From Manis javanica (Eukaryota > Chordata > Mammalia > Pholidota > Manidae), in the NCBI RefSeq assembly GCF_040802235.1, contig NC_133156.1, positions 181,362,351-181,426,350 on the forward strand: 64,000 nucleotides of DNA, given 5' to 3'. The position numbers and the translations under genes are program-made. Positions 46,706 to 64,000 of the stretch are shown in pieces. The notes below the pieces were generated by a model that saw only the letters and a program-made list of their open reading frames with translations, was not told the origin of the DNA and did no database searches. Numbering within the stretch: position 1 is the stretch's first letter; every line of letters begins with the position of its first letter.

Positions 46706-47595
46706 AATTTGACTCCAGTGAGGGCAAAGTCTCTGCTGGGTGAAAAAATGCATGAGTTGCTCTTTTCCTCCTAGGGAACCTCGCTGGGCAGGGCCAGTTT
46801 GGGCACAGCACGGGCCTCCAGTAGCAGGAGCTACTGTGGCTTCTCCAGGAACGGCCTCAGTACGCCCTCTGCTGCACGCAAGGAGCGGAGAGCGTTCCCT
46901 GCTGCAGGATCGGATGAGGCACTGAGTCCGGGAGTTGGTAGGCAGGAACCATGGTGTCTCCTCCCACGTAAGGGCCAGGGGCTCCCAGCGGGCTGCTATA
47001 GACCGCCCCCACTGTGAGCGCCTATCTAATAACCCACAGGACAGGTTTGGTCAAACCCCTGGTTTCTCAGGGCTTTCCTGTTGGAATCTTGCCCACTTCT
47101 CCCAAAGGCCACCCCACTGAGGACCAGGACCAAGGGCCAGATGGACATTGCCAGGAGGGCCCACGACAATCGCTCCCGAGGAGCTGGGATCCATTCAGAA
47201 CATACCGTGTGGGCAAGGGGTAGAACTGGGAATCAAAGAGAGCGAGGGAAAGGACCCCTCCCTCTGGCTGAGTCAGGGCCCGAAGGCTGGATACCACACA
47301 TAGGTCTAGGGTGGGGAAAGGGTAGTACAGACCAGGGTCAGTATAGGCAGAAGCATGAAGAAGGGACAGGCGCCTGGGCACTGTCCATCTTGGCCAACTA
47401 TGAACCTGGCTTGCCGCTGCGTGGGGCTCAGTGAGAAGAGGCAGGCAGCCCAAGCCAAGTTCCCAGGAAATAAGGACAGCACCCCATGTCTGGGTTAACT
47501 GCCCCAGGTATGCCCCCAGGGCCAGCAAATGATGGAGTTAGACATGGGTCCTCTAGTAGAGGAGAAAAGATGCACAGAGAGAGGACAATCCATAT
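46706..47595. other. spacer downstream of SPR, no gene recognised
   Basis: Nothing identifiable. A 153-codon minus frame at 47528-47067 is not supported as a gene. Confidence 0.45.
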
Positions 47596-47601
47596 TTTAT
47601 T
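47596..47601 (-). terminator. SPR: SPR polyadenylation signal candidate (AATAAA)
   Basis: On the SPR strand the sequence reads CAAATAAAATATGG, about 580 bases after the stop codon. This gives a 3'UTR of about 600 bases and an mRNA of about 1.5 kb, close to the human SPR message. Confidence 0.65.
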
Positions 47602-48181
47602 TGTATCTGCCTTTAACATAAACTCTCGGGGGTTCCTTCTCCACATCTACGGAATGGCAGTATGTTCTGGAGGGAGGAAGCATCAGAATGAGGACATGAA
47701 ATTCTATAGAAGGTCCTGCTACCCCGGGAGAGGGGCATCTCTGTGGGCAGGAACTTGCACTGTGCTCCGTCCCCTTCAGGCCATCTGTGAGTCTATATCA
47801 GCCTTCTGATTTAACGCTAACGGACCCCATGGACTGGCCATGGGCAGGAGACCCAACCTCCTCTCTTCAGTGTTTCAGCTTCTTGTCCTGCTCTTCCCAT
47901 CCCTCAAATTCTATTTCTGGTGAGACAGAACACCACAATCATACTTCTCTCTCCCCAGCCTCCTCTCAGCTCAGAGCGGTCACACAGACTTGTGAGAACT
48001 GGGAACTCCAGTGACCCACGGCCCTCACAGCTGGCGGATCTGAGGGCAGGATAGTAAACATGAGTGCTTAACTGGGTGAGGCAGAGCTGGCAGTGCCACT
48101 GGCAAGATGTGGGGAGGCACAGGGCTCCTGGGTGTGCCTGGAAGAAGGCGAGGAAAGCTCCAGGAAGCCGAGGATGTGGGC

Positions 48182-54728
<6,547 letters not shown>

Positions 54729-54776
54729 TCAGCCAGCGGCCGGTGGGCGGGCGGACCCGAGGGCGGAAAGCGGACC

Positions 54777-54795
54777 CGGCCGCCAGGGGGCGGAG
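54777..54795 (+). promoter_or_regulatory. CTCF-like motif just upstream of SPR
   Basis: CGGCCGCCAGGGGGCGGAG matches about 17 of 19 CTCF consensus positions, in the same orientation as the intron-1 motif. It lies 52 bases upstream of the SPR ATG, probably in the 5'UTR or at the start site. Confidence 0.5.
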
Positions 54796-54852
54796 CAGTC
54801 CCGGCGGGAGGGGCTGCGGGGGGGAGCAGGCGGAAGCCCCGGCCCGCGGAGA

Positions 54853-54910
54853 GGCTTCCGGCCACGGCCGCCCGGGACTGGTTGCTTGGCGGCTGGTGGC
54901 GGAAGTGGAG
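54853..54910 (-). promoter_or_regulatory. SPR: SPR core promoter with ETS-type sites
   Basis: CTTCCGGCC (54855-54863) and CGGAAGTG (54900-54907) are ETS/GABP-type sites in opposite orientations. They lie within a TATA-less CpG island 130-180 bases upstream of the ATG. This arrangement is common for start-site selection in ubiquitously expressed genes. Confidence 0.4.
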
Positions 54911-55060
54911 GCGCGTAGCTGTCGGAGTGCACGCTAGGGCGCTAAACCGGAGGAGCTGGTATAGCCGCCCCCGCGGGAAAGCCTTTCCCCGGCCTGAGCC
55001 TGGCCTCATTCCTTGTCCCGCAGTCTCGCACCTTCAGTCCCCGGCGGGGACGTATTTTCC

Positions 55061-56489
55061 CAAGTTGTGCCCTCCTCCAGGTCAGGCCATCTTACTCCGT
55101 GCTGGATATTCCTGTACGTGGCCTGCAAAAGCCCCGAATGAAGGCCCTGTCATTATAGGGCTTGGGGAACTCACCGCCCTCTAGTTAACATGAGCTACCT
55201 CCCAGGGAACTACAGTCGTCCCTCCAAGTGATGTAAAAACCTCTTTTACCTTACTAGGCTCTGGGCAGCTTGGTGCGCGCCCTATTCCCTACCGCTCTGA
55301 GATTAATGTCTATTCCCGCCCCTGCAGGTGTGTGTGCCCAGGATTCTGCACCCACTCAAGCTACACTCTTCCTAGTTGGCAGTACCATCTACCCCCAGCT
55401 TCAAGTTTATGCAGACTATCACCTAAGTGTGTACTTCCAGCCTGTGCTTCAGAAAACCCACATTTCCATTTTTTTTCAAGGAGAGAGGAAAGATGGGAAC
55501 GTTGGCAGACAGTTACAAATCTTTAAAAGCAGTGTCTTCAGACTTTAGCAAGGGCGGTAAGTAACCTCTGAACAGAATAACTCCTCACAGGGCTGTTCTC
55601 TCCCTTTGAGGGTAGAGAGCAAACTGGCCTTTCAAGGTGCCTGGAAAACTGCGTTTTGCCTCCTTGTGCTGTGGGCTATTATTACTTGCACAAAAACAAT
55701 TTGGGAGGAAACTTTTATTTTGTCAGTATAAGTGCCTTTACCACAAACTTTTTGTAAAAGGTACAGTTCAGACTATACATCACTGTGGAACATAGTATAA
55801 GAACAAATCAAATTATCCTAATGTTGTTACAAGCTAAGACATTCAGTGCTATAGAGATGAAGTGTACATTCAAGGAAATTAAGGGGAAAGTATAAAATTG
55901 AATTTGAGTTGGAAGCCAGAAAATTGTAGAATTTATTGCAATTTCATTTATACAGTAACACCAAAAACATATTTTTCTCTTCTGAGTGCATTAGTTCTCC
56001 AGCACCCATAACTGACCTTTTTAAGAGTTTTCCTGCCACAATGGCAGAGATTAAAGTAGTACCCAGATAAAGTTTACAGTTGTGTTTTGTTTGGTCCAAA
56101 TAGGGCTGTTTTTTTCCTTTTAAATTTGGGAGATTTTACATAGTATCACAATTTCCAGCTTCTTTTGAATAATGGAAAGGTCTGGCAAACTGGGTTCTGA
56201 ATGAGTTAAGCAGCATCACCTCTTGGGAAGGAGGCTGGCTGGGTACTCCAGTTTGCCAAGACCCTTACCACCCACAGGTGTAGGCACTGCATTTCCTACT
56301 CTTGATGCAAAGCTGAATTCTCACCCAGTGGCGATGGTCAGAACATTTAATGGCCAGGGCTTTGTGCTGGAGAGGTGGGCCTGGGGAGGGGTGAGGAGAG
56401 TTTTGATATTTTAACACAGATAGGGTTCTTGTGTATGTGTACATGATTTAAGCTGCCCTGCTTTTTACTAACAATGGAAGATGAAGATT
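55061..56489. other. SPR upstream flank, no gene recognised
   Basis: Unique sequence. A strong donor-like GGGCGGTAAGTAAC occurs on the + strand at 55555, which could belong to a divergent non-coding transcript. Nothing else supports one. Confidence 0.4.
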
Positions 56490-59400
56490 TATTTTTTAAT
56501 TTTTTATTAAAGTATTATTGATATACACACTTAAGAAGGTTTCACATGAAAAATCAATGTGGTTACTACATTTACCCATATTATCAAGTCCCCACCCATA
56601 TTCCAATGCAGTCACTGTCCATCAGTGTAGTAAGATGCCACAGATTCACTATTTGCCTTCTCTTTGCTACACTGTTTTCCCAGTGATCCCCCACATCAAG
56701 TGTACTAAATATAATACCCCTCATTCCCCTTCTCCCTCCCTCCCCACCCACCCTCCCACACCCCTCCCACACCCCTCCCCTTTCGTAACCACTAGTTCCT
56801 TCTTGGAGTCTCTGAGGCTGCTGCTATTTTGTTCCTTGAGTTTAGCTTCGTTTTTATAGTCCACAAATGAGGGAATCATTTGGCACTTGTCTTTCTCTGC
56901 CTGACTTATTTCACTGAGCATAATGTCCTCCAGCTCCATCTGTGTTGTTGCAAATGGTAGGATTTGTTTCTTTCTTATGGCTGAATAGTATTCCATTGTG
57001 TATATGTACCACCTCTTCTTTATCCATTCATCTACTGATGGACACTTAGGTTGCTTCCGTATCTTGGCTATTGTAAATAGTGCTGCAATAAACATAGGGG
57101 TGCATATGTCTTTTTGAATCTGAGAAGTTGTATTCTTCAGGTAAATTCCAAGGAGTGGGATTCTTGGGTCAAATGGTATTTCTGTTTTTAGTTTTTGAGG
57201 AATCTCCATATTGCTTTCCACCATGGTTGAACTAGCTTACATTCCCACCAGCAGTGTAGGAGGGTTCCCCTTTCTCTGCATCCTCACCGGCATTTGTTGT
57301 TCCTAGTCTTTTTGGTGTTGGCCATCCTTACTGGTGTGAGGTGATGTCTCATTGTGGTTTTAATTTGCATTTCCCTGATGATTAGTGATGTGGAGCATCT
57401 TTTCATGTGTCTGTTGGCCATCTGAATTTCTTCTTTGGAGAAGTGTCTGTTCAGCTCCTCTGCCCATTTGTTAATTGGGTTATTTGCTTTTTGGGTGTTG
57501 AGGCATGTGAGTTCTTTAAATATTTTGGATGTTAACTCCTTGTCAGATATGTCATTTACAAATATATTCTACCATACTGTAGGATGCCTTGTTGTTCTCT
57601 TGATGGTATCCTTTGCCATACAGAAACTTTTTAGTTTGATGTAGTCCCATTAATTCATTTTTGCTTTTGTTTCCCTTGCTCAAGGAGATGCGTTCAGGAA
57701 GAAGTTGCTCATGCTTATATTCAGGAGATGTTTGCCAATGTTGCTTCTAAGAGTTTCATGGTTTCATGACTTATATTCAGGTCTTTGATCCATTTCGAGT
57801 TTACTTTTATGTATGGCATTAAACAATAATCCGGTTTCATTCTCTTGCATGTAGCTGTCCAGTTTTGCCAACACCGGCTGTTGAAGAGGCTGTCATTTCC
57901 CCATTGTATGTCCATAGCTCCTTTATCATTTATTAATTGACCATATATGGTTGGGTTTATATCAGGGCTCTCTAGTCTGTTCCAGTGGTCTATGTGTCTG
58001 TTCTTTTGCCAGTACCAAATTGTCTTGATTACTGTGGCTTTGTAGTAGAGCTTGAAGTTGGGGAGCATAATCCCCCCAGCTTTATTCTTCCTTCTCAGGA
58101 TTGCTTTGGCTATTCAGGGTCTTTGGTGGTTCCATATGAATTTTAGAATGATTTCTTCCAGTTCATTGAAGAATGCTGTTGGTATTTTGATAGGAATTGC
58201 ATTGAATCTGTAGATTGCTTTAGGCAGGATGGCCATTTTGACAATATTAATTCTTCCTATCCATGAGCATGGGATGTATTTCCATTTATTGGTATCTTCT
58301 TTAATTTCTCTCATGAGTGTCTTGTAGTTCTCAGAGTATAGGTCTTTCACTTCCTTGGTTAGGTTTATTCCTAGGTATTTTATTTTTTTTTGATGCAACT
58401 GTGAATGGAATTGTTTTCCTGACTTCTCTCTCTGCTAGTTCATCATTAGTGTATAGGAATGCCACAGATTTCTGCATATTAATTTTGTATCCTGTAACTT
58501 TGCAGAATTCAGATATTAGATCTAGTAGTTTTGGAGTGAATTCTTTAGGGTTTTTTATATACAATATCATGTCATCTACAAACAGGGAGTTTAATTTCTT
58601 CCTTGTCAATCTGGATGCCTTTTATTTCTAGCGTGCCATGGCTAGGACCTCTAGTACTATGTTGAATAGAATTGGGGAGAGTAGGCATCCTTGTCTTGTT
58701 CCCGATCTTATAGGAAAAGCTTTTAGCTTCTCACTGTTAAGTATAATGTTGGCTGTGGGTTTGTCATATATGGCCTTTCTTATGTTGAGCTACTTTCCCT
58801 CTATACCCATTTTGTTGAGAGTTTTTTTTTATCATGAATGGATGTTGAATTTTGTCAAATGCTTTTTCAGCATCTATGGAGATGATCATGTGTTTTTTGT
58901 CCTTCTTTTTGATGTGGTGGATGATGTTGATGGATTTTCGAATGTTGTATCATCCTTGCATCCCTGGAATAAATCCTGCTTGATCATGACGGATGATCTT
59001 TTTTGAGGTATTTTTGAATTCTGTTTGCTAATATTTTGTTGAGTATTTTTGCATCTATGTTCATCAGGGATATTGGTCTGTAATTTTCTTTTTTTGTGGA
59101 TTCTTTGCCTGGTTTTGGTATTAGAGTGATGCTGGCCTCATAGAATGAGTTTGGAAGTATTCTCTCTTCTTCTACTCTTTGGAAAACTTTAAGGAGAATG
59201 AGTATTAAGTCTTCACTAAATGCTTGATAAAATTCACCAGTGAAGTCATCTGGACCAGGGATTTTTTTCTTAGGTAGGTTTTTGATTACTAGTTCAATTT
59301 TGTTGCTGGTAATTCATCTGTTCAGATTTTCTGTTTCTTTCTGAATCAGCCTTGGAAGGTTGTATTTTTCTAGAAAGTTGTCCATTTCTTCTAGGTTATC

Positions 59401-59756
59401 TAGTTTGTTAGCATATAATTTTTCATAGTATTCTCTAATAATTCTTTGTATTTCTGTGGTGTCTGTAGTGATTTTTCCTTTCTCATTTCTGATTCCGTTT
59501 GTGTGAGTAGACTCTCTTTATTTCTTGATAAGTCTGGCCAGGGGTTTATCTATTTTATTTATTTTCTCAAAGAAGTAGCTCCTGCTTTCATTGATTCTTT
59601 CTATTGTTTTATTCTTCTCAATTTTATTTATTTCTTGTCTAATCTTTATTATGTCCCACCTTCTACTGACTTTGGGCCTCATGTGTTCTTCTTTTTCTAG
59701 TTTCAATTAATTGTGAGTTTGGACTGCTCATATGGGATTGTTCTTCTTTCCTCAGT
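56490..59756 (-). mobile_element. 5'-truncated L1, 3.3 kb (ORF2 and 3'UTR), minus strand
   Basis: The + strand starts with a T-rich tail complement and the 3'UTR complement, with a C-rich patch at 56730-56780. It then runs back through ORF2. On the minus strand ORF2 pieces include the reverse-transcriptase motif FVDDM near 58575, the C-terminal WYIYTMEYYSAIRK near 57010-56970, and KPLARLIKK near 59530. Frameshifts and stops break ORF2, so it is dead. The 5' end is truncated inside ORF2 and abuts Tigger1 sequence near 59757. The 3' end resembles L1 families I remember from pangolin. Confidence 0.9.
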
Positions 59757-60815
59757 GTTGACGGCTGCTGACTGATCAGGATGATCAGTTTGCTGAAGAT
59801 TGGGGTGGCAGTGGCAATTTCTTAGCTTTAGATGACAGTGAAGTTTGCCTGATTGATCGACTTTTCCTTTCATGGACGATTTCTCTGTTGTATATGATGG
59901 CATTGGTGGCATTTTACCAACATGATAACTTCTTTCAAAATTGGAGTCAGTCTTCAAACCCTGCTGCTGCTTTATCTTAAGTTTATGTAATAATTTAAAA
60001 AATCCTTTGTTGTCATTTCAGCAATCTTCACAGCATCTTCACGGGGAAGTTTCCACCTATAGAAGCCATTTTATTAGTTCATCCATATGAAGCAGCTCCT
60101 TATCCATTCAAGTTTTATCATGAGATTGCAGCAATTCAGTCACATCTTCAGGCCCCTCTTCTAATTCTAGTTCTCTTGATATTTCCACCACATCTGCAGT
60201 TACTTCTTCCATGGAAGCTTTGAACACCTCAAAGGGTTGGAATCAACCTTTTGCAAACTTCTGTTAATGCTGATATTTTGACCTCTTCCCATGGATCATG
60301 AATGTTCTTAATGACATCTAGAATGCTGAATCCTTACCAGAAGGTTTTCGATTTTCATTGCCTAGTTATATCAGGGGAATCACTTTCTAAGGCAGCTATA
60401 GCCTTATGAAATGTGTTTCCTAAATAATAAGACTTCAAAATCAAAATAACTCCTTGATCCATGGGCTGCAGAATGGATGTTCTGTTAGCAGTCATGAAAA
60501 TAACATTAATCTCATTGTACATCTCCATCAGAGCTCTTGGGTGACCAGGTGCATTGTCAGTGAGCAGTAATATTTTGAAAGGAATCTTTTTCTGAGCAGT
60601 AGGTTTCACCAGTGGGCTTAAAATATTTAGTAGATCATGTTGTAAACAGATGTACTGTCATCCAAGCTTTATTATTCCATTTATAGAGCACAGGCAGAGT
60701 AGATTTATAGCATAATTCTTTAGGGCCCTAGGCTTTTTGGAATGGTAAATGACCACTGGCTTCAACTTAAAGTCACAAGCTGCATTAGTCCCACACAAAG
60801 TCTTGGGTAGAGACA
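59757..60815 (-). mobile_element. Tigger1 (pogo-like) DNA transposon remnant, transposase C-terminal half
   Basis: Minus-strand frames give [20 protein letters not shown] (DDE-domain D and the PGHP signature) and [10 protein letters not shown]. Weaker pieces follow, matching the Tigger1 tail: EEVTADVVEISRELELEEGP and the DSNFERS element. Upstream, CDFKLKPVVIYHSKKPRALK fits the preceding part of the DDE domain. Stops and frameshifts are present. Full Tigger1 is about 2.4 kb, so this is a partial copy. Confidence 0.85.
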
Positions 60816-60884
60816 CCCAGAGAATCAGATGGATTAGTGGAAGAACAGAGGGATGACTAGGTGACTAGATACATGCTAAAGCAG

Positions 60885-61440
60885 TTATAATAAATTGTTA
60901 ACAGTAAAATATAGCAATTCCATTCCTAGATATCTACCCAAGAGAAATGAAAACATATGTCCACAATGAGTCATTTGAAAATGTTCACAATAGCCCAAAG
61001 TTGGTAATAATTTAAATGTCCATCAACTGGTGAGTGGATAAACAAAATGTGGTATATATTCATATGATGGAATGTACTCAGCAATAAAAAGGAACAAAAT
61101 CCTGATGCATGCTACAACATAGGCAAACCTCATGGAAGAAACCAAATACAAATAACTACATATTGTATGATTCCATTTATATGAAGTTTCTATAAAGAGC
61201 AAAACAATAGGGACAGAAACCAAATCAATAGTTATCCAAGACTGAGGGTGGAAGCAAGAATTAGCTGCAAATGGCATGAAGGAACTTTTGGGGGATGAGA
61301 GAAATGTTCTAAAACTGGATTGTGGTGATGGTTGCATAGCTGTAAGAGTGTTACAGTTTTAGATCTTAAGTTTAAGTTAATTCATTTTGAATTAATTTTC
61401 TGAATTATTTTTTGTATATGGTGTGAGGTAAAAGTCCAAC
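60885..61440 (+). mobile_element. old L1 (L1M) 3'-end fragment
   Basis: AGCAATTCCATTCCTAGATAT, CCAAGAGAAATGAAAACATAT, AATGTCCATCAACTGGTGAG and AGCAATAAAAAGGAACAAAAT are L1M ORF2-tail landmarks. The 3'UTR follows (GTGGTGATGGTTGCATAGCT). Confidence 0.8.
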
Positions 61441-62720
61441 TTAATTTTTTTTTTCTTTTTTGGCCTGTAGATATCCTGTTTTCCTAAAATACTTTGTTGA
61501 AGAGACTGACCTTTCTCCCATTGAGTGATCTTGGCCACCCTTGTCAAAAATCAACTGGCCATAGATGGGAGGATTTATTCTGGCCTCTCAAGTTTATTCC
61601 TTTGGTCTATATATCTATCCTATGCTAGTACCACACTGTTCTGACAACTGTAGCTTTATAGTAACTTCCTTTAATTTGTTCCTTTTCAAACTTGTTTTGG
61701 CTATTCAGGGTCCTTTGAAATTCCATGTTAATCTTAGGATGGGGTTTTCCATTTTTGAAAAAAAAAAAAAAAAAGGCAAAAAAATGCCATTGGGCTTTTG
61801 ATATGGATTACATTGAATCTGTATATAAGTTTTCCAGCCCATGAACATGGCATGTTTTTCCAATTTTTTAGGTCTTCTTTACTTTCTTTCAGCAATGTTT
61901 TGTAGTTTTCAGTGTGTATCCTTACTTAACTTTATTTCTAAGTATTTTCTTTTTGATACTATTTTAAATGGAATTGTTTTCTTAATTTCCTTTTTGGACT
62001 GTTCATTGCTAGTATATGAAAATGCAGATTAGTTTTATGCATTGATTTTGTATCCTGCAACTTGGCTCACTTCATTTATTAGCCCAAGTGTGTGTGTGTG
62101 TGTGTGTGTGTATGTGTCTGTCTGTCTGTATTCTTAGGGTTTTCTACAGATAAGATAATGTCTTTGTATAGAGATTAACTTTACTTCTTCCTTTCCAATT
62201 TGGATATCTTTTATTTCATTTTCTTGCCTAATTGCTCTGGCTAAAACTTCCAGTACCATATTAAAGAGAAGTGGTGAAAACAGGCATCCGTGTCTTTTTC
62301 CTGATGTTAGGGAAGAAGCTTTCAGTCTTATACCATTAAACATGGTGTTAGCTGTGGGGCTTTTTTTGTATATGGCCTTTATCATGTTGAGGAAATTCCC
62401 CTCTATTCTTATTTTGTTGAGTGTTTTTATCATGAAAGAATGTTGGGTTTTGTCAGATAATTTTTCCATACCAGTTAAAATGGTCATGTGGGTTTTTCCC
62501 CTTCATTCTATTAATGTGGTATCTTACATTGATTAATTTTCATATGTTGAACTAACCTTTTATTCCTGAGACAATTCCAGTTGGGCATGGTTATAATCCT
62601 TTTAATGTGCTGCTGAATTTCGTTTGCTAGTATTTTGATGAGATACTTGCATCTATATTCATAAGGGATATTGGTCTACAATTTTCTTCTAGTGTCTTTG
62701 CCTAGCTTTGGTATCAAAGT
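61441..62720 (-). mobile_element. L1 ORF2 fragment, reverse orientation
   Basis: The + strand carries complements of ORF2: TTTGTTGAAGAGACTGACCTT, TTTGGCTATTCAGGGTCC, TTTTGTATCCTGCAACTTGGC and TCTTTGCCTAGCTTTGGTAT. A minus frame at 62487-62134 still reads as reverse-transcriptase-like ([20 protein letters not shown]). A TG microsatellite interrupts it. It is older than the copy at 56.5 kb. Confidence 0.8.
62088..62113 (+). repeat. (TG)n microsatellite
   Basis: About 12 TG units, then TATGTGTCTGTCTGTCTG. Confidence 0.85.
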
Positions 62721-63935
62721 AATAGTAGAACAACACAATTCCAAGGTAATAGGAGAGTAACACAATTCCAAGTTTGACTTAAAAGATAAATACTCTTTGT
62801 GTTGTATGCAGAGAAAGACAGAATATTTTATATTCACAATTAGAGAATACCTGTTTTTTAATTACCCAAAGAGCATTTATAAAAGTGCATCATATATGTA
62901 AAGATCTCTGTAAATTACCCAAATTCTCTTAAGAAAATGTAACAAAATAAAAAAAGTCCTAAAATGATTTTTAAAAAATCACTTGAAATTCTAAAACCAC
63001 CTTTCCAAGACACTCATTTCAAAGAAGAAATAAAAATCTATTCATAAAATAGTAAGTGAAAACACTACTTAGTATGCTAACAAAACTCTTTCTTAGAGGA
63101 AAATTTATATAATTAAATATTTTTTATTAGAAACCAAAAAAGAAAAACTAAATATTCACTTTATATTAGTTAAGGATCTTTGCAAAAACACAGAAATTAA
63201 CTCAGATAAAACAGAAAAAAATAAAATTTTGGTCCAGTTCACAGCATTGAAAGAGAAAGCGGAAAAACCAGTTCCAAAAGGGGCAGGAAACCCACGTGGC
63301 TCTGGGGTTGCTTCCTGAACCATATAACAGAAAGCAGTGAATCAGCTATAGGATGAATCAGCTACTAGATGAATCAGCTACAGCTGTTTCCAGTCTTATC
63401 ATTTTGCTTAAGATTTTGTTGCCATGGAGAGAACATAAAATTGGCCTAGGTCAGGTTTCATGTCTATTTTTTAATCTAGAAAACTTCAGTGAATCTTCAT
63501 TCATCTTTCACCAAATAGTTTCCAGTAGGGAAAGGTTAGTTCCTCAAGAAAAATTAGGGTAGTTTATCAGAAGAAGGGGCAATTGATATGGAATAGCAAA
63601 AACAAGAAATTGTCCATTACTCATTTTCAGGAGCTAGATTTTTGCTAGAATGTTCACTATAGCACTTATTTATAGTACCAAAAAGCTATGAGTTCTCAGT
63701 GTTAACTGAATGGCTAAATAAAATATAGCACAGTTAAGATGGTCTATGATGCAGCCATTACATAATCATGTTTTGGATTAATATTTAAAGATTGAAAAAA
63801 CTCACTGTGGAAAAATAGAATAAAATGTTTATGTAAAGACACTATGAATTAAGTTTAGTTTCAAAGTTTTATTTATGTATGTAACCAATACCTGAACAAA
63901 ATGCACCAAAATACAAATTCTTTGTGTGTGCGTGT
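62721..63935. other. AT-rich flank, no gene recognised
   Basis: Contains a duplicated AACACAATTCCAAG near 62725-62775 and a three-copy repeat at 63338-63383. Some parts may be decayed LINE sequence. Nothing firm. Confidence 0.4.
63338..63383 (+). repeat. 15-17 bp tandem repeat, three copies
   Basis: The unit GATGAATCAGCTACTAG recurs as GTGAATCAGCTATAG, GATGAATCAGCTACTA and GATGAATCAGCTACAG. Confidence 0.8.
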
Positions 63936-64000
63936 GCCACATCCTAATACCCGAACCTATGAAAATAACTATATTTGGAAAAAAGATCTTTGTAGATGTA
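63936..64000 (+). mobile_element. start of an interspersed repeat (LTR-like), cut by window edge
   Basis: CATCCTAATACCCGAACCTAT, CTATATTTGGAAAAAAGATC and TTTGTAGATGTA follow the order of a common mammalian LTR-like repeat ('cctaacccccagtacct...ttatttggaaatagggtctttgcagatgta'). Only the first 65 bases are present. Confidence 0.4.

Noticed and set aside
47067-47528. 153-codon minus frame just past the SPR polyadenylation signal
   Set aside because: No homology that I recognise and no separate promoter or splice evidence.
56721-57224. 167-codon minus frame as a host gene
   Set aside because: It is the L1 ORF2 C-terminus (WYIYTMEYYSAIRK).
60355-60609. Minus frame with [11 protein letters not shown] as a domesticated host gene
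   Set aside because: Frames on both sides are broken and the sequence tracks Tigger1 closely; no sign of a preserved gene.

Overview
This is placental-mammal nuclear DNA. It has two split genes with GT-AG introns and CpG-island promoters, long non-coding spacers, and ancient MIR/L2 repeats with several LINE-1 (L1) layers. I saw no primate Alu, carnivore SINEC, ruminant or rodent SINEs. The 3' end of the large L1 at 56.5-59.8 kb resembles what I remember from pangolins (Manis), so a SINE-poor laurasiatherian, possibly a pangolin, is my guess. That species call is inference from memory.

The window carries two recognisable protein-coding genes, both on the minus strand. EMX1 is a homeobox transcription factor of the dorsal forebrain: three coding exons at 22035-21618, 15830-15646 and 6379-6212, 256 aa, intact. 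SPR is sepiapterin reductase, the last step of tetrahydrobiopterin synthesis: three coding exons at 54725-54404, 53836-53546 and 48372-48182, 267 aa, intact. Their order and shared orientation match the human 2p13 block SPR-EMX1, read here in reverse. The two genes have no functional link that I know of. They are simply old neighbours.

Layout. 1-5.8 kb: flank downstream of EMX1 with one MLT1-type LTR. 5.8-22.5 kb: EMX1, with a CpG-island promoter, a second CpG-rich block in intron 1, and TAAT-rich stretches in intron 2. 22.6-47.6 kb: a 25 kb spacer with HAL1/L1 debris, a hAT-like transposase relic, a probable solo LTR, microsatellites, a 97-bp repeat pair and candidate homeodomain-site clusters. 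47.6-55 kb: SPR, whose second intron holds an internally rearranged L1, a reverse L1 piece and a tiny L1 insertion with a visible target-site duplication. 55-64 kb: SPR upstream flank filled by a 3.3 kb 5'-truncated L1, a Tigger1 transposase remnant and older L1 pieces.

I found no undescribed biological system, operon or defence locus. The best second looks are the L1 with a displaced copy of its own ORF1 segment, the hAT-like relic, the broken upstream extension of EMX1, the two CTCF-like motifs at SPR and the TAAT clusters near EMX1.
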